NCBI GenBank assembly: GCA_002440265.1
Contig: DJSG01000015.1
Location: 425-39,464, forward strand
Length of the DNA stretch: 39,040 bases
Direction: 5' to 3'
Source of the DNA: Bacteroidales bacterium UBA6340
Lineage (GTDB): Bacteria > Bacteroidota > Bacteroidia > Bacteroidales > Paludibacteraceae
Position numbers and translations under genes: made by a program. The notes beneath the pieces are model-generated. The model had not been told where the DNA came from, searched no databases, and saw only the letters and a list, made by a program, of their open reading frames with translations. Positions 1-7,182 of the stretch are shown here, in pieces; within the stretch, counting starts at the first letter, position 1; every line of letters begins with the position of its first letter.

Positions 1-44
1 GTATGTGATTAGTATGTGATTGGCACGATTATTGTAGAAGGATA
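1..44. repeat. 11-bp period tandem repeat (partial at window edge)
   Basis: Units gtatgtgatta, gtatgtgattg and the weaker gcacgattatt follow each other every 11 bases. The 11-mer agtatgtgatt at 11-21 is the exact reverse complement of units at 6969-6979 and 6991-7001, so this is a shared dispersed unit. The array probably continues beyond the window start. Confidence 0.6.
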
Positions 45-51
45 TGCAAGT

Positions 52-86
52 CGTACATCGTAAATAATTAAATTGTAAATAAATTT
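52..86. repeat. 7-bp period degenerate repeat upstream of first gene
   Basis: Read in sevens: cgtacat, cgtaaat, aattaaa, ttgtaaa, taaattt. The array ends one base before the start codon at 88, so it forms the translation-initiation region. A similar array (cgtacat, then cgtaaat units) lies at 1397-1438. Confidence 0.5.
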
Positions 87-87
87 T

Positions 88-501
88 ATGGCACACATTG
101 AATTTTCACACCCTGTGGACAGCGTGCGGGGCAAACTGAGTAAAAGCGAGCAAGTCATTTACCGTCAAAAGGGCATCTACACTGCCGAGGGTGGACAAAT
201 AGGCACATGCGCAGCCGAAGCGTATGTCATCTCCAACCCCCGCGACTGGAAGAAGCGCCCTGCCACGGGTGCCGAACTGGCTAAAATCCAGCGTTTCCAA
301 CAGGCGTGCCGGATGACCAAGGAGCAACTCGCAGACCACAACCCTGCCCGTCCCCAATGGGTCAGCCGCTGGGAAAACCAACTCAAGCACCCCGAAGCAG
401 ACGCTCCCCTCGACCCGCGCACGGGCAAACGCAAAATCTACGGCCGCCTTGACAACTATGTACGCGCACAAATCCTTAAAGAACTGAAAGCCAAGGCATA
501 A
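88..501 (+). CDS. conserved hypothetical protein, 137 aa
   Basis: I do not recognise a named family. The 137-residue product is rich in Lys, Arg and Gln and has no signal peptide or membrane segment. Residues about 65-100 (TGAELAKIQRFQQACRM, then QPQWVSRWENQL-like spacing) resemble a helix-turn-helix or nucleic-acid-binding segment, but no clear HTH is visible. Tryptophans sit in WKKRP and WVSRWE. The stop at 499-501 is five bases before the rlmB start, so the two genes are probably co-transcribed. A role in translation or RNA handling is only inferred from that neighbour. The start at 88 follows an A/T-rich leader, usual for Bacteroidetes. Confidence 0.75.
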   Translation: MAHIEFSHPVDSVRGKLSKSEQVIYRQKGIYTAEGGQIGTCAAEAYVISNPRDWKKRPATGAELAKIQRFQQACRMTKEQLADHNPARPQWVSRWENQLKHPEADAPLDPRTGKRKIYGRLDNYVRAQILKELKAKA

Positions 502-506
502 CCGCT

Positions 507-1295
507 ATGTTCAATCCCGACAAACCCAAATACGAGACACGCCGTGTGCCGGAAAAGGAAATGATTTTCGGCACACGTGCTGTCATTGAGGCTATCGAAG
601 CCGGCAAGACGCTCGACAAGATTCTTCTGCGGCGCGATATGTCTTCTGCCACGGGGCGTGAACTGCTCAAACGCCTGCAAGGCACCGCCACGCCCGTGCA
701 GAAAGTACCCCTCGAGAAACTCAATCAATATACCGACAAGAACCACCAGGGGGTCATTGCGTTCCTCTCACCCATTGATTTTCACCGTATTGAGGACATC
801 ATCCCCACCCTCTTTGAAGAGGGTAAAACGCCTCTCCTTATGGTGTTGGACGGTATCACCGATGTCCGCAACTTCGGAGCCATAGCCCGTACCTGCGCTT
901 GTGCGGGAGCCGATGCGCTCATTGTCGCTGCCCGCAGCAGTGTCAGCATCAACGGTGACGCGGTCAAGACCTCCGCGGGAGCACTCCATTCCCTGCCCGT
1001 CTGCAAGGTGGATAACCTGCAGCAGTGCCTGCAATACCTCCGTGACTCAGGTATCAAACTGGTGGCTGCCACCGAACACGCCGACCACAACTACACCGAC
1101 ACCGACCTCACCACGCCCCTTGCCATTGTCATGGGCAGTGAAGACCGCGGCATCTACGAACCCAACCTCCGTCTCTGTACCGAGCAGGTGCGTATCCCAA
1201 TGCACGGACCCATTGAGAGTCTCAATGTCAGTGTAGCCGCCGGTATCATGCTCTACGAAGCCCTCCGCCAACGCACCGCAATGCGTAATGCATAA
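507..1295 (+). CDS. rlmB: 23S rRNA (guanosine-2'-O)-methyltransferase RlmB-like, TrmH/SpoU family
   Basis: This is a SpoU (SPOUT) class RNA 2'-O-ribose methyltransferase using S-adenosylmethionine, most like RlmB, which methylates G2251 of 23S rRNA. The 262 residues match the usual family length. An N-terminal substrate-binding domain begins with IFGTRAVIEAIEAGK. The three SpoU motifs are all present: NFGAIARTC (motif 1), IVMGSEDRGI (motif 2) and IPMHGPIESLNVSVAAGI (motif 3, the knot and cofactor loop). The RlmB rather than TrmH assignment rests on the N-terminal domain and overall length. The last codons and the stop (1293-1295) lie inside a 7-base repeat array, so the final residues MRNA are repeat-derived and the original C-terminus may have differed. 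Confidence 0.9.
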   Translation: MFNPDKPKYETRRVPEKEMIFGTRAVIEAIEAGKTLDKILLRRDMSSATGRELLKRLQGTATPVQKVPLEKLNQYTDKNHQGVIAFLSPIDFHRIEDIIPTLFEEGKTPLLMVLDGITDVRNFGAIARTCACAGADALIVAARSSVSINGDAVKTSAGALHSLPVCKVDNLQQCLQYLRDSGIKLVAATEHADHNYTDTDLTTPLAIVMGSEDRGIYEPNLRLCTEQVRIPMHGPIESLNVSVAAGIMLYEALRQRTAMRNA

Positions 1296-1314
1296 TGCGC
1301 AATGCGTAATTGGC
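1280..1314. repeat. 7-bp period repeat overlapping rlmB stop codon
   Basis: Read in sevens: aatgcgt, aatgcat, aatgcgc, aatgcgt, aattggc. The rlmB stop TAA (1293-1295) is part of units 2-3. Confidence 0.65.
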
Positions 1315-1329
1315 AGACGTTGTTGGGGG

Positions 1330-1350
1330 ACGACGCGGCTCGCGTCGTCA
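1330..1350. repeat. palindromic repeat element, copy 1
   Basis: Arms gacgacgc and gcgtcgtc flank a five-base loop ggctc. Twenty bases recur identically at 3536-3555. Both copies are intergenic, which fits a small dispersed REP-like element. Confidence 0.7.
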
Positions 1351-1396
1351 TAGCAGACTATGCAAATATCTAAATAACAGCGACATCGTCGCCAAT

Positions 1397-1438
1397 CGTA
1401 CATAAATTCGTAAATCGTAAATATGCAAATCGTAAATA
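1397..1438. repeat. 7-bp period repeat containing the phosphatase start codon
   Basis: Units around cgtacat, aaattcg, taaatcg, taaatat, gcaaatc, gtaaata. The only reasonable ATG for the downstream gene (1423) lies inside this array. Confidence 0.5.
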
Positions 1439-2172
1439 GTTCAGAGGCAGTTACCCCCTCGCTGAGGGGGCTGGAGGATTCCATAGATAGTACTGTTCAC
1501 CCCCTCTCTGAGGGGGCAGGGGGAGTCGGAAATCGGGTTGTAATCTTCGACCTTGACGGTACCTTACTCAATACCATTGCCGACCTTGGTACTGCCTGCA
1601 ACCATGCCTTGGCGGCTTTTGGCTTTCCGCTGCACGACTTGGACGAATACCCGCACCTTGTGGGCAACGGTGTCAACCGTCTCATTGAGCGTGCCCTGCC
1701 CGTCGGACACAAAGACGAAGCCACTGTCCTCCGCCTGCGCGAAGTCTTCGTATCCTACTACGACACCCACAACTGTGTCCGCACGCAGCCTTACGAGGGC
1801 ATTCCCGAACTGCTACAAGCCCTCAAGCAACGAGGTTTCCGTCTTGCCGTAGCCTCCAACAAATACCAGGCGGCTACTACCCAACTGGTTGAGCATTTCT
1901 TCCCGAATACTTTCGATGTCGTCTTCGGTGAGCGTCCCGATGTTCCCCGCAAGCCCGACCCGCAAATCGTCCACGACATCCTCACCCGTCTCGGCACCTC
2001 CCAACAGACATGGTACATCGGCGACTCGTTGGTTGACATATCCACTGCCCGCAATGCGCAATTGTCTGTCATAGCCTGCACGTGGGGTTTCTGTTCGGAA
2101 AGCGACTTGAAGGCTGCCCATCCCGACCACCTCGCCCATCACCCTGCCGATATTCTCCAATTCATCGGCTGA
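1423..2172 (+). CDS. gph: HAD-family hydrolase, phosphoglycolate phosphatase-like
   Basis: HAD-superfamily phosphatase of the Gph type, which hydrolyses 2-phosphoglycolate and related small phosphoesters in the cytoplasm. Motif I is FDLDGTLLNT (nucleophile Asp43, acid Asp45), motif II is VASNKY, the motif III Lys is in RKPDPQ, and motif IV is YIGDSLVDI. Residues about 55-110 form the helical cap. The catalytic domain really begins near residue 38 (RVVIFDLDG). The first 37 residues (MQIVNSSEAVTPSLRG and on) are encoded by a 7-base array and two copies of the C/G-rich hairpin repeat and have no counterpart in the family. There is no ATG or GTG between the repeats and the domain, so the ATG at 1423 is the best in-frame start. 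The gene ends two bases before the next start. Confidence 0.85.
   Translation: MQIVNSSEAVTPSLRGLEDSIDSTVHPLSEGAGGVGNRVVIFDLDGTLLNTIADLGTACNHALAAFGFPLHDLDEYPHLVGNGVNRLIERALPVGHKDEATVLRLREVFVSYYDTHNCVRTQPYEGIPELLQALKQRGFRLAVASNKYQAATTQLVEHFFPNTFDVVFGERPDVPRKPDPQIVHDILTRLGTSQQTWYIGDSLVDISTARNAQLSVIACTWGFCSESDLKAAHPDHLAHHPADILQFIG
1454..1470. repeat. CCCCCTC-gct-GAGGGGG hairpin repeat, copy 1 (inside gph 5' end)
   Basis: Seven-base perfect stem with a three-base loop. It is translated as part of PSLRG in the phosphatase N-terminus. It belongs to a family also found at 1500-1527, 15722-15741 (variant, inverted), 31114-31142 and 31158-31185. Confidence 0.8.
1500..1527. repeat. CCCCCTC-tct-GAGGGGG hairpin repeat with cagggggagtc arm, copy 2
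   Basis: Perfect seven-base stem followed by the arm cagggggagtc. Identical hairpin and arm occur at 31158-31185. It is read in frame in the phosphatase as PLSEGAGGV. Confidence 0.85.
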
Positions 2173-2174
2173 CT

Positions 2175-3185
2175 ATGATACGACTGCTCTCCCGATATAC
2201 TGACATTTCCCCGCAGTCATGGGATATGCTTGTGGAGCAGTCTCCGTATGCCACGTGGTTCCAGACGCGCGAAGCATACCTGTTCTATGCCGAGCAGTCC
2301 CGCACCATACGCCCTTTTGTCTTTGCCGTGGAGCGAGACCATGCCCTCTGCGGACTTGTTGCAGGCTATATCACGCACAGCCCAAACCCCGTCCGTCAGT
2401 TCTTCACACGCCGTGCCATCATCATAGGTGGCGCACTGTTGGGCGACAGCATCAGCACGGATGCCCTGTCCCTGCTCTTATCCGCCACCCGCGATACGCT
2501 CAGCAAACAGGCGATATACATCGAGTTCCGCAACCTGCACGACTATTCATGCTATCGGGACATCTTTGCCGCACAAGGCTTTGCCTATATGCCGCACCTG
2601 AATTTCCAAGTGGATTGTACCGACCGCAGCGCGGTCATCAGCCGCATAAAAAGCAACCGTCGCCGTCAAATCCGCAAAGGACTTGCCAACGGTGCGCGTA
2701 TCGTGGAAGCCCAATCGGACGAGGACATCGCAGCATGGTACCGTATTTTGCACAACCTGTATATAAATAAGGTGAAGACTCCCCTACCCGATTTGTCGTT
2801 TTTCCTGTCTCTTTACCATACCCGCCACGCCGTGTTCCTGTTGGTCAAGCACCACGACACCGTCATTGGCGGCATTGCCTGCCCCATTCTCGACCGCCGC
2901 ACACTATACGAATGGTACATCTGCGGTTTGGACAAAGAATACCGGCACCTGTATCCTTCCGTATTAGCCACCTATGCGGCGATAGACTATGCCGCCACCC
3001 GCAGCATAGCCTGCTTCGACTTTATGGGAGCCGGCACGCCCGACACGCCTTATGGTGTCCGCACCTTCAAATCCCGATTTGGCGGTGATGAGGTCAGCCA
3101 CGGGCGTTTTCTCCATATCACCCGCCATACCCTCTACCGCCTTGGGCATTGGATAGTAACAGCACATATTAGAAATTTCTGCTGA
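2175..3185 (+). CDS. FemAB/GNAT-like acyltransferase
   Basis: A 336-residue cytoplasmic protein of the FemAB-like GNAT group, which includes peptidoglycan interpeptide-bridge enzymes and related aminoacyl or acyl transferases. Visible features are an N-terminal segment with SPYATWFQTREAYLFY, a basic central stretch IKSNRRRQIRKGL and a C-terminal GNAT fold with VFLLVKHHDTVIGGIACPI. The end carries FDFMGAGTPDTPYGVRTFKSRFGG, of which YGVRTFKSRFGG is typical of FemAB-like proteins. The reading frame is open from 2082, but the ATG at 2175 starts two bases after the phosphatase stop and begins MIRLLSRYTDISPQSWD, so translation is probably coupled. The donor and acceptor cannot be inferred. Confidence 0.75.
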   Translation: MIRLLSRYTDISPQSWDMLVEQSPYATWFQTREAYLFYAEQSRTIRPFVFAVERDHALCGLVAGYITHSPNPVRQFFTRRAIIIGGALLGDSISTDALSLLLSATRDTLSKQAIYIEFRNLHDYSCYRDIFAAQGFAYMPHLNFQVDCTDRSAVISRIKSNRRRQIRKGLANGARIVEAQSDEDIAAWYRILHNLYINKVKTPLPDLSFFLSLYHTRHAVFLLVKHHDTVIGGIACPILDRRTLYEWYICGLDKEYRHLYPSVLATYAAIDYAATRSIACFDFMGAGTPDTPYGVRTFKSRFGGDEVSHGRFLHITRHTLYRLGHWIVTAHIRNFC

Positions 3186-3353
3186 ATTACGCAAAAATTC
3201 CGAACAGAAAGACACAACCTACTTGATTCTCTAACAGTTCCGAGTGCAGCCTTTTTGACGGCATTTGAATGGTATTGCGGGGACTATTGTGCTGCTTTTC
3301 GCTTGTTCTATTGCTATTTTGGTGCGGTTGCCCCGACACTTGACCAATCGCCA

Positions 3354-3385
3354 TTTGCACACGTGCAAATAAATCCTTAACTTTG
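3354..3385 (+). promoter_or_regulatory. Bacteroidetes sigma-ABfr-type promoter
   Basis: TTTG at 3354-3357, 20 bases, then TAACTTTG at 3378-3385. This matches the Bacteroidetes -33/-7 consensus and spacing. The nearest downstream candidate start is 530 bases away at 3916. Confidence 0.65.
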
Positions 3386-3535
3386 CACCGTGAAGTTCTT
3401 ATGGGCTTCATAGTATTACATAAAAGGCGTTTATTGCGCTTTGTTCTGACACATTGAAATGTCGCAACTTTCAAGAAAATTCAGGACTTAGCAACGATAG
3501 ATGTCCTCGGAATATGAGTATATTCTGTCATGGGA

Positions 3536-3555
3536 GACGACGCGGCTCGCGTCGT
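3536..3555. repeat. palindromic repeat element, copy 2
   Basis: Identical over 20 bases to 1330-1349, with arms gacgacgc and gcgtcgt around ggctc. Confidence 0.7.
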
Positions 3556-3915
3556 TTGAGTGTATGTATATGAGAGTTGCCTACTCTTATCGTTATATGC
3601 TCGATAGGTATAATTTTGTACCGTCATTCTCCTTTGATGGTGCATTTTCTCGTATTGGCGTGGGCTTCGCGTTGTCAGTTCTAATTTTCTGGGCAATGCG
3701 ACAGCCTCAATGTGTGGAACGATGACAATCGGACTCCACGCTTTTTTTGTATGCCTATCATTTATATACCACCACCCGCCCCACTCGGAGTCCATCGGGC
3801 AACAAATCGTATGTGCCTATGGAGATATAACATCAGTATCATTCAACTGCAGGTAAGCCATAAAGGGGTTGCCTAAAAAAAAACTATTGTACAACTAAAC
3901 AAATAATTTATTAAA

Positions 3916-4568
3916 ATGGACGAATATTTAATTCAGGCAATTATTGCTCAATACAATCTACAACAAGCGTATGCCTATCGCCCAATGTCCCATTTGATAT
4001 AGAGCATCGTGATGAATGTATTGCACAATTGCAAACAAAACTAAGAGGGCTACATAGAACTTATACAGAGCACCTCACCGCAGAGCAATTGGCGCATATC
4101 TTAGATAATATCTCTCAAGACTTTGCAGACTTAGCCGATATAAATATCTTGGATTGGCAGCACGAAAACATAAGAAATCGGTGTTGTGATTTGTATAATC
4201 GGGTCAAAGAGATGCTGAAAGAGTGCGGACTTCGGAAACCTGGAATGCGCGCTATCACAACTATTATTTCCTCTGTATTTGGCAGTATTCCTGTCATAAC
4301 GAAGGAGATGGTACGAGGGCTACATTATCTCGGACTCCTTCCTCACGACACTACAGAATCTTTCAGACGAGTATTGGATGCCATTGGTAATTTTATCCTT
4401 AATCATGAAGATACTATTGTCCACATATTAACAAATGCTCTAAAATTGACTAATGTGGCTATTGCTGGTGTTCCTGTAGGAGATATCTTACTGATTTTGC
4501 ACTACGTTGGTCGAATCATTTATGACCAAAGAAATGAAAATCAACATCATCACAGAAGAAACAGATAA
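3916..4568 (+). pseudogene. unknown protein gene with an apparent frameshift
   Basis: A natural start at 3916 reads MDEYLIQAIIAQYNLQQAYA and stops at TAG 3999-4001. A second frame, open from 3915, continues SPNVPFDIEHRDECIAQLQ and runs to the stop at 4566-4568, but has only a poor TTG start at 4029. The simplest reading is one protein of about 217 residues with a one-base loss (or two-base gain) near 3970-3990. The body is mostly helical (HILDNISQDFADLADI), with a hydrophobic stretch VAIAGVPVGDILLILHYVG near the end and a basic QHHHRRNR tail. I do not recognise the family. It lies 33 bases upstream of the LRR gene and is more A/T-rich than the housekeeping genes. The break could be real decay, programmed frameshifting or a sequencing error. 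Confidence 0.6.
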
Positions 4569-4601
4569 AATATGTCTAACAAGAAAACTAATTACAAAAC
4601 A

Positions 4602-6065
4602 ATGAAAACTAAATTAGTATCATTATTTGTGGCACTCTTTGCCACTACAGCCCTTTGGGCGTATGATTTCAACGAGGGCAACCTTTATTACAACATCACA
4701 AGTGAAAGCAATAAGACGGTGGAGGTCGCTGATACTTGGTATTGTGGTACTACCTGCGGCTCTCACTATACTCGCTATAGTTCTATACACATTCCCGATT
4801 CTGTTACTCATAGCGGTATCATATATCGTGTCACTGCTCTTGAGAACGATGCTTTTTACATGTGTGAAAACCTTACTTCTATCACTATTCCTAATAGTGT
4901 AACGAGTATTGGAAGTGGAGCGTTCAGTGGTTGCACAGGGCTTACCTCTATCACTATTCCAAATAGTGTAACGAGTATTGGAAGGAATGCTTTCAGCGGT
5001 TGTACGGGTCTTACCTCTATCGAACTACCTGTTGCCGGAACAATGTTGTTTAGTAACTGCACTTCACTTGCCTCCATAGTATTAACTGGCAATAAGGCTT
5101 GCACCGACTCTCTGTGGTATCAATATCATTCATATTATACATATGACATACGCAATCAAATTAAATCATTAACTTTTGGTGGTTCAGTTACTACTATTCC
5201 TGAAGATCTATGTAAGAATATGAGTAGTCTTACCTCTGTTACTATTGGCAATAGTGTAACGAGTATTGGAAGTAGTGCTTTCTATGGTTGCTCCAATTTA
5301 GAGACCGTGGAGTTTGGTGAGAATGTGCAGGATATAGGTGACGAGGCTTTCCGTGGTTGCCAAAATATCTATGAGATGACTGTGAGAGCAGCCAAGGTAC
5401 CGAATGTTGTTGCGGAAAGTGCAAGTTCCAGTTATGATGGCACATTTAGAGGTGTCAGCAAGTTGGCAGAGTTGCATGTGCCGGCGGAGAGTGTGAAGAA
5501 GTACAAGATTCACCCTGTGTGGGGCCTGTTCAATGTCATCACCGCTATTCCGTGTATGGTGACGCTCAATTGCGACAACGTGATGGGTGCTGTAACAGGT
5601 GCGGGGTCCTACCAAGCCAATGAGCAAGTGAACATCACTGCCACTCCGAACCTGGGTTACCGCTTCCGCCAATGGAGCGACGGCATCACCACCAATCCGC
5701 GTACGCTTGTCGTAGTGGGCGATACCACCCTCACGGCAGAGTTCGAGGAGATACCCGCTTCGGAATACACGGTGTCCGTAGTGGTGGACGCCGAGCAGAA
5801 CGGTGCCGTGCAGATGACGCTGACCGCTGTACCCGACGACGGCTATCAGTTCTCGCAGTGGAGCGACGGCAACACCGACAACCCGCGCACTATCCTTGTT
5901 ACGGAGAACATGACGCTGTCGGCTACGTTCTCTGTGGCTACCAATGCTGCTGCCACTCCGACCCACGACGACACCAACAGCACCCGCAAGGTCTTCCGCA
6001 ACGGACATGTCCTCATTCAGCATGGCAACAAGACATATACCACCACAGGTATAGAGGTGAAGTGA
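4602..6065 (+). CDS. BspA-like leucine-rich-repeat surface protein with InlB-type repeats
   Basis: A secreted or surface protein of 487 residues, likely involved in adhesion. The start at 4602 gives a clean signal peptide MKTKLVSLFVALFATTALWA; an in-frame ATG at 4572 would add ten hydrophilic residues before it. Residues about 55-275 hold BspA/LRR_5 repeats of the form TSIGSGAFSGCTGLTSITIP. Residues about 320-450 hold two InlB-like (divergent) repeats ending in QWSDG. The second lacks about ten residues that the first has (TGAGSYQANE region). The C-terminus RKVFRNGHVLIQHGNKTYTT closely resembles tails at 33405-33500 and at the window end. DNA encoding the LRR part is much more A/T-rich than that encoding the last 190 residues. 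A hairpin terminator follows. Confidence 0.88.
   Translation: MKTKLVSLFVALFATTALWAYDFNEGNLYYNITSESNKTVEVADTWYCGTTCGSHYTRYSSIHIPDSVTHSGIIYRVTALENDAFYMCENLTSITIPNSVTSIGSGAFSGCTGLTSITIPNSVTSIGRNAFSGCTGLTSIELPVAGTMLFSNCTSLASIVLTGNKACTDSLWYQYHSYYTYDIRNQIKSLTFGGSVTTIPEDLCKNMSSLTSVTIGNSVTSIGSSAFYGCSNLETVEFGENVQDIGDEAFRGCQNIYEMTVRAAKVPNVVAESASSSYDGTFRGVSKLAELHVPAESVKKYKIHPVWGLFNVITAIPCMVTLNCDNVMGAVTGAGSYQANEQVNITATPNLGYRFRQWSDGITTNPRTLVVVGDTTLTAEFEEIPASEYTVSVVVDAEQNGAVQMTLTAVPDDGYQFSQWSDGNTDNPRTILVTENMTLSATFSVATNAAATPTHDDTNSTRKVFRNGHVLIQHGNKTYTTTGIEVK
4871..5275 (+). repeat. near-identical LRR-coding DNA repeats (69-base unit)
   Basis: The units beginning at 4871 and 4940 are nearly identical over about 46 bases and spaced 69 bases (23 codons). 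A third, more diverged unit begins at 5229. All contain aatagtgtaacgagtattgg, so copy-number change by slippage or recombination is possible. Confidence 0.75.
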
Positions 6066-6095
6066 GAACCTCTCCATAGGAGAGACTTTGTAACG

Positions 6096-6127
6096 ATTAG
6101 GGACTGCCCACACGGGCTGTCCCTAAT
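6096..6127 (+). terminator. hairpin terminator after the LRR gene
   Basis: Arms attagggac and gtccctaat, extended by gccc/gggc across one t:t mismatch, with loop acac. It lies 30 bases after the stop codon, and a short T-rich stretch follows. Confidence 0.7.
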
Positions 6128-6247
6128 TTAATGTCAGTTGCACTAATTTGGGTATATATAACAATACAAAACATGATAATTCTATTGCGAAGTACCTAAA
6201 AAACGCTAACTTTTGATGCGGTTGTCATAAACTGTAGTTTTTTTGCG

Positions 6248-6278
6248 TTGCTTATTCCGCAGAAAAAGCGTACCTTTG
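6248..6278 (+). promoter_or_regulatory. promoter of slyD
   Basis: TTG at 6248-6250, 20 bases, TACCTTTG at 6271-6278, followed by an A/T-rich leader of about 30 bases to the start codon. Confidence 0.7.
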
Positions 6279-6310
6279 CACAAATAAACAAAACAGATAT
6301 ACAACAGGAT

Positions 6311-6871
6311 ATGATTGAAGACAACAAAGTAGTGACCCTCCAATATGATTTGTATGTGGACGGGGAGAACGGACAGGAAGAGGCAGTAGAGAGTGCCACA
6401 ATAGAGCGTCCGTTGATATACTGCCACGGACAGGGAATGATGCTGCCCGAGTTTGAGCGCAACATGACGGGTCTGAATGCGGGCGACAGTTTCGATTTCC
6501 GTATCGCATGCCAAGACGCATACGGCGAATACGATGACGAAGGTGTGCTGACACTGGACAAGAAACTGTTCTACAACGGCGACGGCGAGTTTGATTCCGA
6601 GCGCGTATATGAGGGCAACATCGTGCCGATGAATACGGTTGACGGGCAGATAGTGAACGCCCAAATCGCGGAAGTGAACAAAGATACCGTTGTGATTGAC
6701 CTCAATCATCCGTTGGCGGGTGAGAACCTGCACTTTGTAGGCAAGGTGATAGATATACGCGATGTCACGGAAGGCGAGTTGAAAGCCATACACCATCATG
6801 GCGGTTGCTGCGGCGGTGGTTGCAAAAGCAACTGCGACGACTGCAGCGGAGGTTGCGGCGGCTGCAAGTGA
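6311..6871 (+). CDS. slyD: FKBP-type peptidyl-prolyl isomerase, SlyD-like
   Basis: Peptidyl-prolyl cis-trans isomerase and chaperone of the SlyD group. The start at 6311 gives 186 residues (MIEDNKVVTLQYDLYVDG) and fits a promoter ending at 6278; the open frame extends upstream only through the promoter. The FKBP half carries PLIYCHGQGMMLPEFERNM (SlyD signature, usually G-x-ipglE) and DAYGEYDD. The insert-in-flap domain follows (VPMNTVDGQIVNAQIAEV), then NHPLAGENLHFVGKVIDIR, which closes the FKBP fold. The C-terminus HHHGGCCGGGCKSNCDDC and following Cys/Gly residues is a metal-binding tail. In this family it binds nickel and other ions and can serve hydrogenase maturation or metal storage. No hydrogenase genes are nearby. 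Confidence 0.93.
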   Translation: MIEDNKVVTLQYDLYVDGENGQEEAVESATIERPLIYCHGQGMMLPEFERNMTGLNAGDSFDFRIACQDAYGEYDDEGVLTLDKKLFYNGDGEFDSERVYEGNIVPMNTVDGQIVNAQIAEVNKDTVVIDLNHPLAGENLHFVGKVIDIRDVTEGELKAIHHHGGCCGGGCKSNCDDCSGGCGGCK

Positions 6872-6894
6872 TATAAGCAGCAGAAGAGAGAACA

Positions 6895-6939
6895 ACAACA
6901 CAGAGGTCGGCGAACAAGGTTCGCCGACCTCTGTGTTGT
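6895..6939 (+). terminator. perfect 21-bp hairpin after slyD
   Basis: A 21-base left arm (6895-6915) and perfectly complementary right arm (6919-6939) flank a three-base loop aag. It begins 23 bases after the slyD stop. It lacks a strong T-run, so it may be a terminator or mRNA-stabilising hairpin. Confidence 0.7.
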
Positions 6940-6946
6940 ATTCGGT

Positions 6947-7023
6947 ATCCTCTCGGTATTCACTCGGCAATCACATACTAATATCATACTAATCACATAC
7001 TAATGTCATACTATTAACCCGAT
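6947..7023. repeat. 11-bp period tandem array
   Basis: Seven consecutive 11-base units stay in phase: atcctctcggt, attcactcggc, aatcacatact, aatatcatact, aatcacatact, aatgtcatact, attaacccgat. It joins two unit types seen separately elsewhere (ctctcggt type at 13800, 19337 and 32712; cacatact type at 1-22, inverted). Confidence 0.8.
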
Positions 7024-7054
7024 GGAACATCAGGTTAATAGTATGACATTAGTA
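6998..7054. repeat. 22-bp perfect inverted repeat
   Basis: Left arm 6998-7019 and right arm 7033-7054 are perfectly complementary around a 13-base loop. The left arm is made of the last units of the 11-base array, so the right arm is an inverted copy of array DNA. Confidence 0.8.
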
Positions 7055-7060
7055 GTAACA

Positions 7061-7081
7061 GTTAATGGTTAATAGTTAATA
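7061..7081. repeat. 7-bp period repeat
   Basis: gttaatg, gttaata, gttaata follow directly after the inverted repeat. Confidence 0.5.
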
Positions 7082-7151
7082 CGCCCCATCGACAATCCCA
7101 TTGCAGTCGGAGACAGTCATACAAAAATCACCAAAAATTAACATATTGACG

Positions 7152-7182
7152 TTGCATACATTCACAGAAAGCAGTACCTTTG
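7152..7182 (+). promoter_or_regulatory. promoter of the giant secreted protein gene
   Basis: TTG at 7152-7154, 20 bases, TACCTTTG at 7175-7182. A transcript from here would carry a leader of about 250 bases. Confidence 0.7.

Larger units (their letters stand above)
3186..3915. other. 730-base region without an intact gene
   Basis: It holds a consensus promoter (3354-3385), the second copy of the GACGACGC palindrome (3536-3555) and scattered short open frames. Short frames around 3600-3830 (for example reading SLNVWNDDNRTPRFF from about 3706) look like pieces of a decayed secreted-protein gene, but I could not join them into one frame or name a family. A short A-rich leader precedes the ATG at 3916. 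Confidence 0.5.

Noticed and set aside
1..44. CRISPR-like repeats
   Set aside because: The 11-base units are contiguous, short and degenerate, with no spacers and no cas genes in the window.
3501..3725. A 74-codon frame as a gene
   Set aside because: It begins without a leader, runs through the palindromic repeat and has no recognisable features; better explained as part of a decayed region.
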